Positions 1 through 12,215 of a stretch of DNA of 62,500 bases are shown here, piece by piece. This stretch comes from Glandiceps talaboti (lineage: Eukaryota > Hemichordata > Enteropneusta > Spengelidae). The notes below the pieces were generated by a model. The model saw only the letters and a list, made by a program, of their open reading frames with translations. It was not told the DNA's origin and did no database searches. A program made the translations under genes and the position numbers. Every line of letters starts with the position of its first letter. Positions within the stretch are counted from its first letter, which is position 1. The stretch is from positions 10,321,232-10,383,731 of the forward strand of contig NC_135561.1 of the NCBI RefSeq assembly GCF_964340395.1, written 5' to 3'.

Positions 1-40
1 TAGACATTCAAAAATGAATTCATAGTCGCAGGTGACGTAT

Positions 41-136
41 AAGTATGTTATTTGCCAAATACTGTTCCACATCTTGCTGCTCGAATTACCTCTCGCAGCA
101 AGATATGGAACGGTATTTGGCAAATAACATATACTT
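41..136. repeat. Long near-perfect inverted repeat (hairpin)
   Basis: Bases 41-80 and 95-136 are reverse complements with only a few mismatches, separated by a 14-nt loop. Transcribed, this would fold into a stem of about 40 bp. It could be a small foldback element or a pre-miRNA-like hairpin. No other copy was noticed in the window. Confidence 0.8.
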
Positions 137-188
137 ACATGTACTATTCAGAAAATGTAAAGAAATATCCTTAATTTTGAAAAAAAAA

Positions 189-330
189 TGCGAAGCCCGC
201 ATGAGGATATATTGCCCATCACCAGAAAAAAATGTATGGGTAGGTTGAACAGCTTTTTCATTTTTTCTGGCCTAATGTCGTATCTTTCAAAGTAGTTGCC
301 GAAAAGATGTCACATTCAAAGTAAAAAAAT
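189..330 (-). repeat. Harbinger-like TIR element end fragment plus flank
   Basis: The reverse complement of this stretch matches 58555-58690. It includes the TIR that starts GGCCAGAAAAAA, ending at 272 and followed by TAA, and about 50 bp of the same outside flank. Only one end of the element is present. The shared flank suggests both copies descend from one insertion that was later copied. Confidence 0.65.
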
Positions 331-1067
331 GGATGGTGCTTTCTCAAATAAGTAACACAACAAAGTAATCATTTTCTTTACCCAACTCCCAAAGCTGTTA
401 TGGCCTCGTTTATGTCGGAACCCAAGGTGAACTCAGTGAATTCTCCTTGTCATTATCATTATAATGGAAATTGAAGTTTGGATTTTGATGTCGAAGTTAC
501 AGCTCTGTTTACAAATTCAGGGCCATTCTTTCCATAGCAAATTGTCGCTTCAAAATGAATTGCGGAATAACGCTAGTGTCAGTGTGCAATGTGATAATTA
601 TATCAAACAACATTTTAACCAAAGACAACGTCGAACACAATTATTGAAAAAAAATATCTTCAAATAGTGGATCTTAAACTGCGTACCTAGTTTAATAGTT
701 TTCCAGGGGCACCAAATATTCCAAAAAGAGATCTGCCGTTTTATCAGTATGAAATGTTTTAATATAAGGAACAAGATGTAAATGAGATTGAGCGCATCTT
801 CGGATTCACTGCATGCAGCATAGCAGGCGACCTCACGTTGAACTACATTTTCCCTCTTTTTTTGTTGAGTTTCACTCGCTGACATTATAATTGTGACTTG
901 CTATCTTCAAATGAAGGAGACTTTCAAGACTACTGTTACTCGCGGAAAATGTACAGTGCATATGCGCACTTCTTTTGTACTTTCCCGCACAAAGAATTTT
1001 TAATTTGCTGCAAAAAGTTACAGCAGCTGCCCCCTTGCCCCCCCCCCCCCGCAGGCTACGGCACTGA
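331..1067. other. No gene recognised
   Basis: AT-rich sequence with only short chance frames on both strands and a poly-C run near 1040-1051. Homology to the duplicated copies starts at about 1068. Confidence 0.6.
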
Positions 1068-1359
1068 ACTCATAACACCCTAAACTAAAGCAAGCCTTTC
1101 TAGCATCCATAACAAGTGTAAAAGTATACTGTTCATCTGATCAGCCCAGTACATGGTGTCTCAATCTGTAAATAATATCCTACCAGTACAAAGCACAAGT
1201 TATTCATATGTCATGAATCTATTTTCACCTAAGCGGATAAAATTATTTCCGTCAACGTGTCTATTTTGAGTGTAGTGGCGGGCGTATACTGCTATGGCTA
1301 GACACGCTATGTATTCGTGTGATGTAGACTGCCTGGATATCGCAGTACTGTGATGCTCA

Positions 1360-1412
1360 TTACCGGGAGGTATTAAAAGGGGAATGTCTGTCTGTGTGTC
1401 TGTCTGTTTGTG

Positions 1413-1448
<36 letters not shown>

Positions 1449-2716
1449 CATGTGTCTGTGTCATCATTTTCTAAATATCGGCTGGCTCAATTGTAATGAA
1501 ATTTGGAATATATAATCTTTAGGGTAATAGCTAGACCTGATTAGGTTTTTTAGCCAGATCGGTTAATGTTTAATTAGAGAAGTTTGCATATTAATGAAAT
1601 CAAATAATTAAGCAATATCTTAAGACTCCATACTTCAATTTCAATAAAAGTTAGTATATTCATCAAACATAAGAAAATACATTTGTCCTATAAAATTTGT
1701 TGATGTACTTTAAAGCGTTAAGACAATATGAATTAATATAATTATGCTATATTAATTTGAGTAAACTTGGAAGGCTGCCCATAGCGGCCGGTCGCTGTCA
1801 ATGGTTTTATGATATTGCGTCTAGTCTTAGCGGTTAGAGAAGACTAAATCCGAAACGTTTGGTGAGTATACAAATACTATATGTTTTTTAGATCATCCCT
1901 TTCGCTCTAGTGTCTACATTTCAATTGAGTTATACCTTTACGAAGTTCAATTCCGTGAGAGAATGTAATGAAGACAAATGCGTATGCATGAAGTGTAATA
2001 TGGCAAGATGGCGTCAATGATTCGATAATGTCGACTGCATATATTGTAGGTAGCATTTGCTGTGATTTTTTGGCTTCTTCTTCTGTGTTTGTGACATTGA
2101 ATTCGGCATGAACCAAATCCTACAATTCTTACAATGTAAACGCAAATAGAAGCGATTCACATCTGAATTGCAAAGTTGAGTAGGTTTTCAGCTAAATTAC
2201 GCATTACTTGTCAAATTTGAATATAACACATCGTATGCAGAACGTTTCAACACTTTCATGTGCCATCTTGGATAGGTTAGAAACTACGAAATATTATCAT
2301 TACTTATACACGTGATTGGTTACTCATTAATAGACATGATTACAAAAGGTCTCCATCAATAGCACGGCCATTCCGGTGAAGTATCTTCCTTCACGGGCGA
2401 AGCGATAAATAAATACACCACATCGCTGGACCCATGTCACCATTTCATCTCACTCAAACTGAAACCTTTTTTTCCAGCTTCGTTACTGGATCGAACACAT
2501 TACGTGAACTTACAGTTCACTACATGCTCTTCGAAGATTCATTTGAGATTAACCATGGTTTACACATACAAATCGTTCAGAAATAAAAAAAATATCATGG
2601 TGTATACCAAGTTCATAGTTCTCCTCAGCAACACAAATTTGTTTATACCATTGTTTTTCTAGTTTAATTATAATAATTGGCGGTTCCCTTACGGGAGGCG
2701 CTCAGTTTACATCTGG
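1360..2716. mobile_element. Non-autonomous Helitron-like element with internal microsatellite
   Basis: In copy B the sequence runs uninterrupted from the equivalent of 1359 to 2717, so 1357 bp were inserted here with no added bases, between an A and a T. The 3' end is CTGG, with a short TCCC/GGGA hairpin about 20 nt upstream. Both features are Helitron-like. The 5' end is TTACCGGGAGG rather than the classical TC. A TCTG array follows at about 1385-1450. The element at 57568-58549 shares about 360 bp of the 5' part and the last 35 bp, but the middle differs. The middle holds an unassigned frame on the minus strand (1907-2116). Confidence 0.7.
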
Positions 2717-5544
2717 TTTTTATAAGATGTTGTATTGTTTAATGTAATTACAACAAAAGAGTCGAGTAATGTTGCAGTTTCTTTATTTTTTATATTTACA
2801 CTGGACATTAGCCCAGAGACGGACGGGAGTCTGCCTCGTCCGATCTCAGTGCTATCTATGTACAGAAATAAAGTCACATTGTTATGCTCAATATTCGGTC
2901 TATACATTTTACTACACATCACACACCATTTGTCACATAAACTAACTAGAGAGTAAACATAAAAGTTCTAAGATTTCACTGCCTCTGATCTCTTGGAGCT
3001 ATGTACAATCAAAATGCGGTATCGTATGATGTGGAAACATCGAACGATAGTTGTAGTCTTTGTCTATATTAATGAGTTGACAGCTCGGTTTCCACATCAG
3101 TATTATGTCATAACTTCAATGATACAAAGGTATACACAGTAGTAGACATGAATAGAGGTATTCGAAATCAGTTTTTAATGGTAAGTTTTCTCTTGTATCC
3201 ATTTCAAATAGACAACAGTTTACTTGAACTAAGCTACAAAGGTCAACCCAATTCACACCTTCTAAATCCCCTTGTCTTACACTATCCAATACTGATAAGA
3301 CTTCAGCAGCAACTCAAACAAGGAGTTGGTTATAACCCGCTACACAAACTTTAATATTAGCTCCGGTAGAGGACTGCTAATCCTGTACATATCAAATACT
3401 AAGTCAATATTTTGACAGCTAAAGGGTATAATATTTTTTTATTCATATATCATTAACATTGTAAACAGCTTGAGAGATGCAATGAGTATAAATAAACAAA
3501 GCTAGGAAAATTTACCATGCAGTATCTGTTCCTATAATATCACCCCTCGTCTACATGCTAAACATTAGCTCACCAGGGTCAAACTATTATTACACATATA
3601 TATACTACTGGTTACTTGCACCGGTGAGCACACATACTAGTGGTATTTGCACTGCAGTACAATACCAAAATCGTTATTACATACCTTTATGCAAATAATA
3701 TTTCAAATAAGTACGATCGTCCCTTGAACACAAAAACGTGTGATCGAACAGCATAATATTTACGGAAATGTGTAATAATAACAGAACCCCGTGACACGTG
3801 AGTGCAAGTGTGGGTACTTGTGGGTATTTGCACTCATGCTTTCAGTGTTTTCTGTTATATTCTCCGTTCTAAAATTACAACCGACTTTCGTTACCATTCT
3901 GATCACCGTGAGATGAATTCGTAATTCATATACGTTAACAATATTTTCAAAGTATTATCTCATGCAATTTATTATAATTACTTTCTTTACTCATTCACAG
4001 CATTTCATTTTATTTTACAACCACAGTCACAGTGTTTACATCATTTTGTGTTCATTTTGTAATTTTGAACAAAAAATATAACCATGCACTCTTTTTACCC
4101 CTTTTGGACCTCCGTAAAAAATCCAGACATGCCTTAACAAAACAAATTATAACTATGCTGCTTACAGCTCCGGGAAACAAGTCTTCACAGAAGACACTAT
4201 CCTTCTGTATGACTAACAGATGAGTTTGATTTTTTTGTGTTGACTCAGAAGGTAACAGTCAAGATCTTAAAAAGGACAGTTGCATCTCATAAAATGGTGT
4301 GTGGGGTGTAATGGCACTTAATTGGCGTGCCTATGTATTATAGTTTAAAAGAGAGATAGATAGATAAACTATAACTGTAACTGTTTTTGTTTCAATGGAT
4401 ATCGATGTGTTATTGATAAATATTATCAGTCGCACAAAAGAACTAAATATACAAAAGGAAAAGTGCACAAATTGGAAATCGAGGACTGAATGGTACACAA
4501 CCAGTTAGAGCTGATATAAAACTAACTTACTGTGTGTTACGGAATGTTTGTTTGTTTGGTTTTATTTATTTAAGCATTATTTACTTATTTATTTATTTAT
4601 TTATTTAGAGGAAGGGACTGAGACCGACAGACAGACAGACAGACAGACAGACCCTAAAGACCGGTTAACATCCCCAATTTCTTTGAAGTCTGTCAATGGT
4701 CATACACATTTTACACATTTTTGTTTCCATGGCAGTGACATAACATAACAGTAACAAGTACTTGCAGGCATGTGGAAGTACCCAATGTAGGAAAGGGTGC
4801 CAACAGTATGGAGCCAGTAAAATGACTACGGGTTCAGTCCCTTCGGATTCGTTGTATTTAGAATATTTAGTTTTATATTATCCTTGTAAAAATTAAATGT
4901 GGAGAAAAAGCTACCAGAAACCATTATCCCTCACTCTGGTCAAAGTGTTAGCTTTATGCGAGTCATGATATATTGCATGAACCAATTCTATTTCGATCAC
5001 ACTCTGAGAGATAACAAAGTACCGCACAGCTCTATTCTTATTAGTCACAGATAAGTTGCATGTGGCTTAGTTTGGCACAGTATAGTAAAGATGCCAGCAC
5101 AAATTTGAGATTTGGGACAACATGCTAGAACAGATGTATTTATAAATAAACATACCGGCAGTTTTATCAAAATATCGAGAGGATCTGAATGCAGTCTGTA
5201 TCATGTTAGTGTTCACTAGCTCTATGCTGTTTGATACAACCATGCCGAAACTAATACGAATCTGTACATTATACACTTTAAGATAGAAAGATCAAAATGT
5301 CTTGCTACATTTTGTGTAAATGAAATAAACTGGGCTTGATGTAAACTGTTTCTATTCGATTGACATCGAGGTTTCATGATCTGATATTGATAAATATTGG
5401 CAGTTGAGTGGAAAGATTAAAGTAGGAAGATATAGATCTGTAGCAAGATTTATTACCATTCGTGCAGTAGTTTGCAGAATATCGTGTACGTCCACAGCAG
5501 GCAGAGACAGAGAGACAGGCAGCCAGCCAGCCAGCCAGCCAGCC

Positions 5545-5583
<39 letters not shown>

Positions 5584-6774
5584 GACAGAATCTCTACATA
5601 ACCTTCCCTCAGGAAAGCTAAAACACGCATAAATTATGAAGTCTGTTGACCATGTGATATTTCGCTACAAATATGACCACAGTTCAATCTAATTTGATGT
5701 GAACATTGAAATTCATTGATGTGTATATCTGTTATGTATTACTAGTGAACAAAATCTACAAGACTTTGGCCATACTTAAATATCACAATGTGTGTCTGCC
5801 AAATGCAAAAGATGGCTTGATATTGGACACTGGAATTCAAGGTCAAAAGTCAAGATGTCATGAGAAAGATTGCACCTCGTACTAAAGATAAATTTCATGA
5901 TTTCACCTTTATCAGAGTGTTAGTTAGTAAATATGGAAAGGCAAGAGTACCCGCACAAATTCGAGATCGAGGGACTGGACGATACAATCAGTTAGAGCAG
6001 ATATAAATGTATGTGTACTCTAACTTACTGGTTTACAGAAATGTTTCTTCCAAACATATTTATTTATTTATTTATTCGTTTGTTTATTTATCTATCTCTT
6101 TCTTTCTTTCTTTCTTTGTTTATTTATTTATTTATTTATACCCATGATCGATCCGGGATTGAACAAATAAAAATAAAAATTTCAAATACAACCCCAAAAA
6201 AACTTGAAATGTGTGTATTCTACTCAGTAAAGTGTTTTTTATACCTTGGAAAACATGTCAGTGTCTTAGTTGGGTATGGACAATGTGTATTTTGTTTATA
6301 AATCACAATGGTGGAATTAATTGCAATACGTTCAACTATGACACTAGTAAAAAGGAAAAGTTGAAGGGAAGAAGGCAAAGTTCGATGGCCTAGTGCACAA
6401 GGGACGTAACTCTTGTGTCACTGTGTTAATTACAACACAGGAATATTGAATAGAAGCTGACCAAATCAACACACAGGGACAGATAAGCATGTTTTTTTAC
6501 TGTAGATTTGTGTCACGATAGGAAGGAAGAAATAGCTTGTGACACATTGGGAGAATATTAAATTCGACATTTCACTTACAGCACTAACTTTGAAGTTTTG
6601 CTTTCCGTTTAAAACACATTAAACTTTGACCCCACGTCAAATTATAAATGCCACCGGTATTTATTTATAATCGTCTGGTATGTCACTTCAAGGGTCACAG
6701 CAACCATCCATACACTGCATGCAGGGCACACAAAAAAGAACTATATATTTCTATAAGAATGCCATTTGACAAAT
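2717..6774. other. Non-coding upstream region of PAN gene A with microsatellites
   Basis: No convincing gene was seen. The region aligns with the upstream regions of PAN genes B and C for most of its length. Microsatellites: TTTA plus GACA arrays near 4570-4652, GCCA/GACA at 5518-5587, and TTTA/TTTC/TTTA at 6060-6140. A roughly 90-bp motif at 3790-3880 recurs at 25735, 42570, 45053 and, as part of a hairpin, near 29240-29420. Bases 3215-3420 replace the acyl-CoA oxidase last-exon region found in copy B. Confidence 0.6.
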
Positions 6775-6958
6775 CACATTTCAATACAGTGAATTTATTT
6801 GCAATGACGGCTTTCATTGGTTAGCTTATAATTATCATGCATTTTAATACAGTATTAAACACGTCCTTCAAATTCCAAATTGTCAATCCACAGATTGTTG
6901 TCAATAAGTACACATTGTCACTTTAAGTGTTGAAGTAAAAGCCTGAAGACGTACGAAG
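6775..6958 (+). promoter_or_regulatory. Probable proximal promoter of PAN gene A
   Basis: The 180 bp before the ATG are conserved in all three gene copies, more than distal sequence is. They hold an inverted CCAAT box (ATTGG near 6813) and AT-rich TATA-like stretches. The transcription start cannot be read from the sequence. Confidence 0.4.
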
Positions 6959-9900
6959 ATGACGTTCCTGACACCAAAGTTGATGTTTGCCACTCTAGTT
7001 TTGGTGAGTTTATCAGTTACAAATGCATTCAAGAGTTTACATTACCCTGAAATGCGTTCATCAGATCAAATAGCGCTTGGAGGATCTATTGATTTGCGAG
7101 TACCGTTACAGTAAAAGTAAGGTTTTATAATGCCTACCAGAGATATAACTAGTTGTAAGTAGGTGTGGTAAAATAATGAGGGAGACCCATGGATTTGTCT
7201 ACTAATGGATATATAGCTTTGAAGCAAAGAATTTTACACAGAAAATGTAGCCGTCAAGAGACTTTGAAGTATATGTATTTGTATAAATACTGGAAACTAG
7301 CTCACTACTGAGCAAAATTCTTCCAGGGTAAGTGAGTGCGCTCAGTCATTAGTCCCTGTGGGCTGCTAGTGCAGTGACTGTCTTAAATTGTTCTGTTGTG
7401 TTGCTAGTGACAATGTTTTCCGGTAACCGATTCCAGTCTACAATAGTTAATGGTATGAATGAATGTTTGCATGTTTCAGTTTTACACATAGGTATTTTAA
7501 TTGCCTTTGAATGTGATCGCCTAGATGGTCTAGTGTTAAATGAAAATAGCGTGTCGGCAGGAATGGTTACAAGGCCTTGTACAATCTTGTAGAGGAGCAC
7601 TAAACGTTGATCTCCTGCGTTCTACCAAGGGTTACCAGTGAAGATCATGTATCATTTTAGTAACACAGCTGTGTCTGCTGTAGTCATTATAAGCGAACCT
7701 GGCTGCGCGACGTTGTATCCCTTCAAGTCAATCAATATCCTTCTTAAGGTAGGGTCCCAAACCATGAGTAGTCTAGGATAGAGCGGACTAGTGATATATA
7801 GGCTGTTACTTTGAGATTTTTTGAACAATGTTTCAGGTTGCGACGGATAAGTCCTAAAACCGTATTTGAACGATTTCAAATGTTATTTATGTGTGTGGAC
7901 CACTTTAAGTTTTCACTAATGATGATTCCGAGGTATGGATTATCCCTCACTTATTCTAAGATATGGTTGTCCAACATAATTATATTGAAGGGGTGACCTG
8001 CTCCTTCTGATGGACATGAGGTAGCACTTTGTAGCATTAAAGTACACACCCCAATCATTCGCCCACTTATTCAATGAATTAAGATCCTGTTGTAAACTGA
8101 CTTGGTCATCTATGTCATTTATGTGTCTGTAAAGCAGACAGTCGTCTGCGAAGAGACGTACTTGGGAGGACACACATTGTGGTAGGTCGTTGATGTGACA
8201 AAGAAACAACAAGGGGCCTAGTACTGTGCCCTGGGGTAGCCCAGAGTCGACCGTACACGATGACGAGTACTCTCCGTCTACAACTACTCTCTGTTCTCTT
8301 TGTGTTAAGAATGATTTTATCCATGAGTATGTGTTTCCGGAGATCCCGTAGTTCTGCAGTTTGTAGAGTAACTTTCTATGTGGAACTGTATCAAAAGCTT
8401 TGCTGAAGTCCAATATGACCATGTCTGTTTGAATTTTTTGATCATATGCTTGGAAAATACCGTGCATAGTAATTATCAGCTGGCTTTCGCATGAATGGCC
8501 ACTTCTAAAACCATGTTGTTGTGATGTTAATATGTTATGTTGTTCCAGATGTTTCAGTATATGACTGCAGATGATATGTTCTAGAGTCTTACAACATACA
8601 CTGGTAAGAGATATGGGTCGGTAATTGCTGGCCAGGTGTTTATTTCCCTTTTAAATACTGGACTTATGTTGGCGTTTCTCCAGTCTGCAGGTAAAGTACC
8701 AGTGTCCAGGCTTTGTTGAAATATGTATTGACTGGAGCAAGTTCTGTAGCACAGGTCTTCAGGATAAAATTGGAAATATTATCTGGCCCGCTTGCTTTGT
8801 GAGTACACAGTTTTCCAAGTAGTTTCTCCACCCCGTCCTATTGAATTTTGATGTCGGGCATTTCTGAGTATTGTTTCTCTGGGAGAGGAGGGAATATGTC
8901 GTCCTTATGTTCTTTTGTAAAAACTGACTTAAATTGGTTATTTAAAAGCTCGGCCTTCATTTTACTCTCCTGGTGTAATACACCCTCACTTTTTATCCCT
9001 GCTACACCAATGTTATCATGTCTTTTTGCTTTTATGTATTTCCAAAATGATTTATTGTTCCTCTTTTCCAGTTGTTTCCCATGGTATTGTTGACATACTC
9101 CCAATGAGCTTGTCTTACATTCCTCTGTATGGTTCTCTTGTGTTCTTTGTAAATGTTCCATGCTTCGTCGGGTGCTCCACAGTGTGCTCCCAAACAAAGC
9201 TTCGGGCCTGATAATGTTACTCCCCGTGTTCTGAAGTCTTGCGCTGATCAACTTGCTAGTATTCTTTCTGTCATATTCTGTTTGTGTTTTAAGCATGACA
9301 TAGTTCCGATGTCATGGAAAACTTCTAATATTGTTCCCGTCCCAAAGAAAGCTGTGATATCATCAATGAACGATCTTAGACCAGTTGCATTGACGTCAGC
9401 CGTTATGAAAGTCTGTGAACGAGTGGTTTTAAATAAGTTAACAGTTTTAGTCTCTGATTTTATAGACCCATTATTACAGTTTGCTTATCGTAAGAACAGG
9501 GGTATAGAGGATGCGATGTTACATGTTTTAAATAATGTATATTCTCATTTAGAAAAACCTGGAAGTTCAATCAGATTAATGTTCTTCGACTTTTCAAGTG
9601 CTTTTAACACTATACAGCCACATCTTATTGTTCAGAAACTTTTAGCAATACCTTCAACTGTACATTGGATTTTTAATTACCTTACTAATAGGCCACATAT
9701 GGTGTCTTTAAATGATAAAAAATCTGACGTAGCGTATACCAATTCAGGTGCGCCCCTGGGCACTGTTTTAGCATCCTTCCTTTTCACACTGTATACTGCC
9801 AGCTGCCAGAATTCTGACATCTCGTGTCCATTGGTCAAATTTGCAGATGCTACAGCAATGGTTGGGAAGATCAGCAATGATGATGATTCGATTTATTTAG

Positions 9901-12131
9901 ATGAGATTGGGAGATTTACTGACTGGTGTAATGATAATTATCTTAATGTTTTAAAGACCAAAGAGCTCTGTATTGATTTTAGAAAAGTTCAGTGTGACCC
10001 AGCACCTGTCAATATCAAAGACTCAATAGTTGACAGAGTGAACGAATATAAATACCTGGTATCAAGCTTGATAGTAGACTAAAATGGGTTGAGAATACCA
10101 ACTTCATTATTAAGAAAGCTAACACTCGTCTGTACTGCCTAAGGAAACTAAGATCATTTGGTGTTAGTCACAATCTTTTAGGGGTGTTTTTTAATGCAGT
10201 TGTTTGCAGTGCTCTCATCTTTGGTATTGTTTGTTGGGGAGGTAATCTGTCCCGTCATGAGATGGGAAGACTAAACAAGATTATCAAAAAGGGTAGCCAA
10301 ATTATCGGTAAACAAAGTGAAAGTATAGATTCTATCTATAGCAAACGCATAATGTCAAAGGCTCATAGTGTTCTGAAAGACCCTTCCCATCCACTATATG
10401 CAGAATTCTACGACTGTCGTATTTCAAGGAGTGGTAGATACCGTGCTCCAGCAGCTAAAACCAATCGTTTTAAATCGTCTTTCGTCCCAACCGCTATCTC
10501 AGTTCTTAACAGCAATCATTGTCGCTCTTTTTAGCACTGTGCTGTTGTTTTTAGTATGTTGTATAATATGTAATGCTATCTTTTGTATTGCTTTTATTTC
10601 TGTTTGACCTGCAAGAACTGTCGTTTTAATTTCCCCTGGTGGGATGAATAAAGTAATTCTGATTCTGATCCTGATTCTAATTCATATATTTTCTCTCTCT
10701 TAGCTTTTTGAAATAGTTTGTTTTTTTCTCAGTTCCTTTCTTAGATGATTGTTAATCAAAGGAAGGTTGAGTCTTTTAAGTGTCAGTTTTGAAGGAATGT
10801 CGTTACCCATTATTTTTATGAGACCTTCTTTCAAGTTGGTCCACTTTGATTCCACATCGTCCTGTTTTTGTTTGATAATACTCTCTCCTAGGCTGTTAAC
10901 TGCTTTCTTTATGTTTACCCAATTTGCTTTGTTGTACTTGTATACCTTTCTCCTCTTGGGTTTGTTATACTTAGGTTTAAGGTCAGAGTCTACCACAATC
11001 ATATGATGATCGGATATCCCTGGAATTGTATCGCATGATTTCACTAAACTAGGATGATTTGTTAGGTATCAATCTAGTATGTTATTCAATCTAGTTGGTT
11101 TCATTTGTATTTGTTGGAGTCCGTGGTCATTCATGATGTTTAACAATTCTTGATGCTAACTTGCCTGAGGGGCTCCTGGTGTTATGGAACAATGTTCCCA
11201 ATCTATGTGTGGGAGGTTGAAGTCCCCAGCTACGATGATATGTTTGTCCTTGTTACCTGACACATTATGTATTGATGATGACAGATGTTCAAGACTTTCT
11301 TTTTGTAGATCCAGGTGGTCGGTAGTACAAGCCAATAACAACTGATTTTCCCTGTGTTTGTACTTCAGCCCAAACCGCTTCACAATCTGATTGGCTACCA
11401 TCAACTTCACTTGTTGTAAGATTGTCATGCATTGATTTGAAAACTCCGCCTCCATTCTTATTGCGGTCCTTCCGATATACATTAGAATGATAGCCTTCTG
11501 GAAAGACTTCAGTGTTTGTATATGTTCTGGTGAGAGCCATGATTCACAGCCAATGATGACATCTGGCTTGGTGTACTCAATACTTTCATACAAGGTTGAG
11601 CGGTTGTTTCTCTGGCAATTTACCATCAGTACTAGTAAATTTTGTTTCTTCGCTTTATTCAGGTGAATTGTTTTGTGTGATATAGTAGCTGGTTGTTTTT
11701 GCCAGCTGCCGGCCATTATCTATATTCAATAATCATAAACCATTCATCCATCATGTCTCCATGATTAATGATCAATGCAGTCTAATATTAGCCCAATTTA
11801 ACAGCCTTCAGTCACTAATGTGATGTCATTTTGTTGCAGGTATTGTGGTGTGTGCTCGATACTGAAGGTAGGCAACATGCTATGTTCTACACAATATACA
11901 TGCCGATATATGTGTGTATGCATGTATTTATGTATGTATGTATGTATGTATGTAGAAGTGCATAAGGAACGACTGTGACAGTCCGAATAAATAGATGCAA
12001 TCCGACATTTCGAATAAAAATTCTTTTTCAAGGTTTATGTATGTATGTATGTATGTATGTATGTATGTGTATGCATACATGCATGTATGTATGTATGCAT
12101 ATGCATGCATGTATGTATGTGTGTGGGGAGG

Positions 12132-12215
<84 letters not shown>

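Noticed and set aside
11156-11716. 186-codon frame as an intact endonuclease protein with its own start
   Set aside because: The start codon lies in flanking intron sequence beyond the insertion border at 11683, and the frame is broken.
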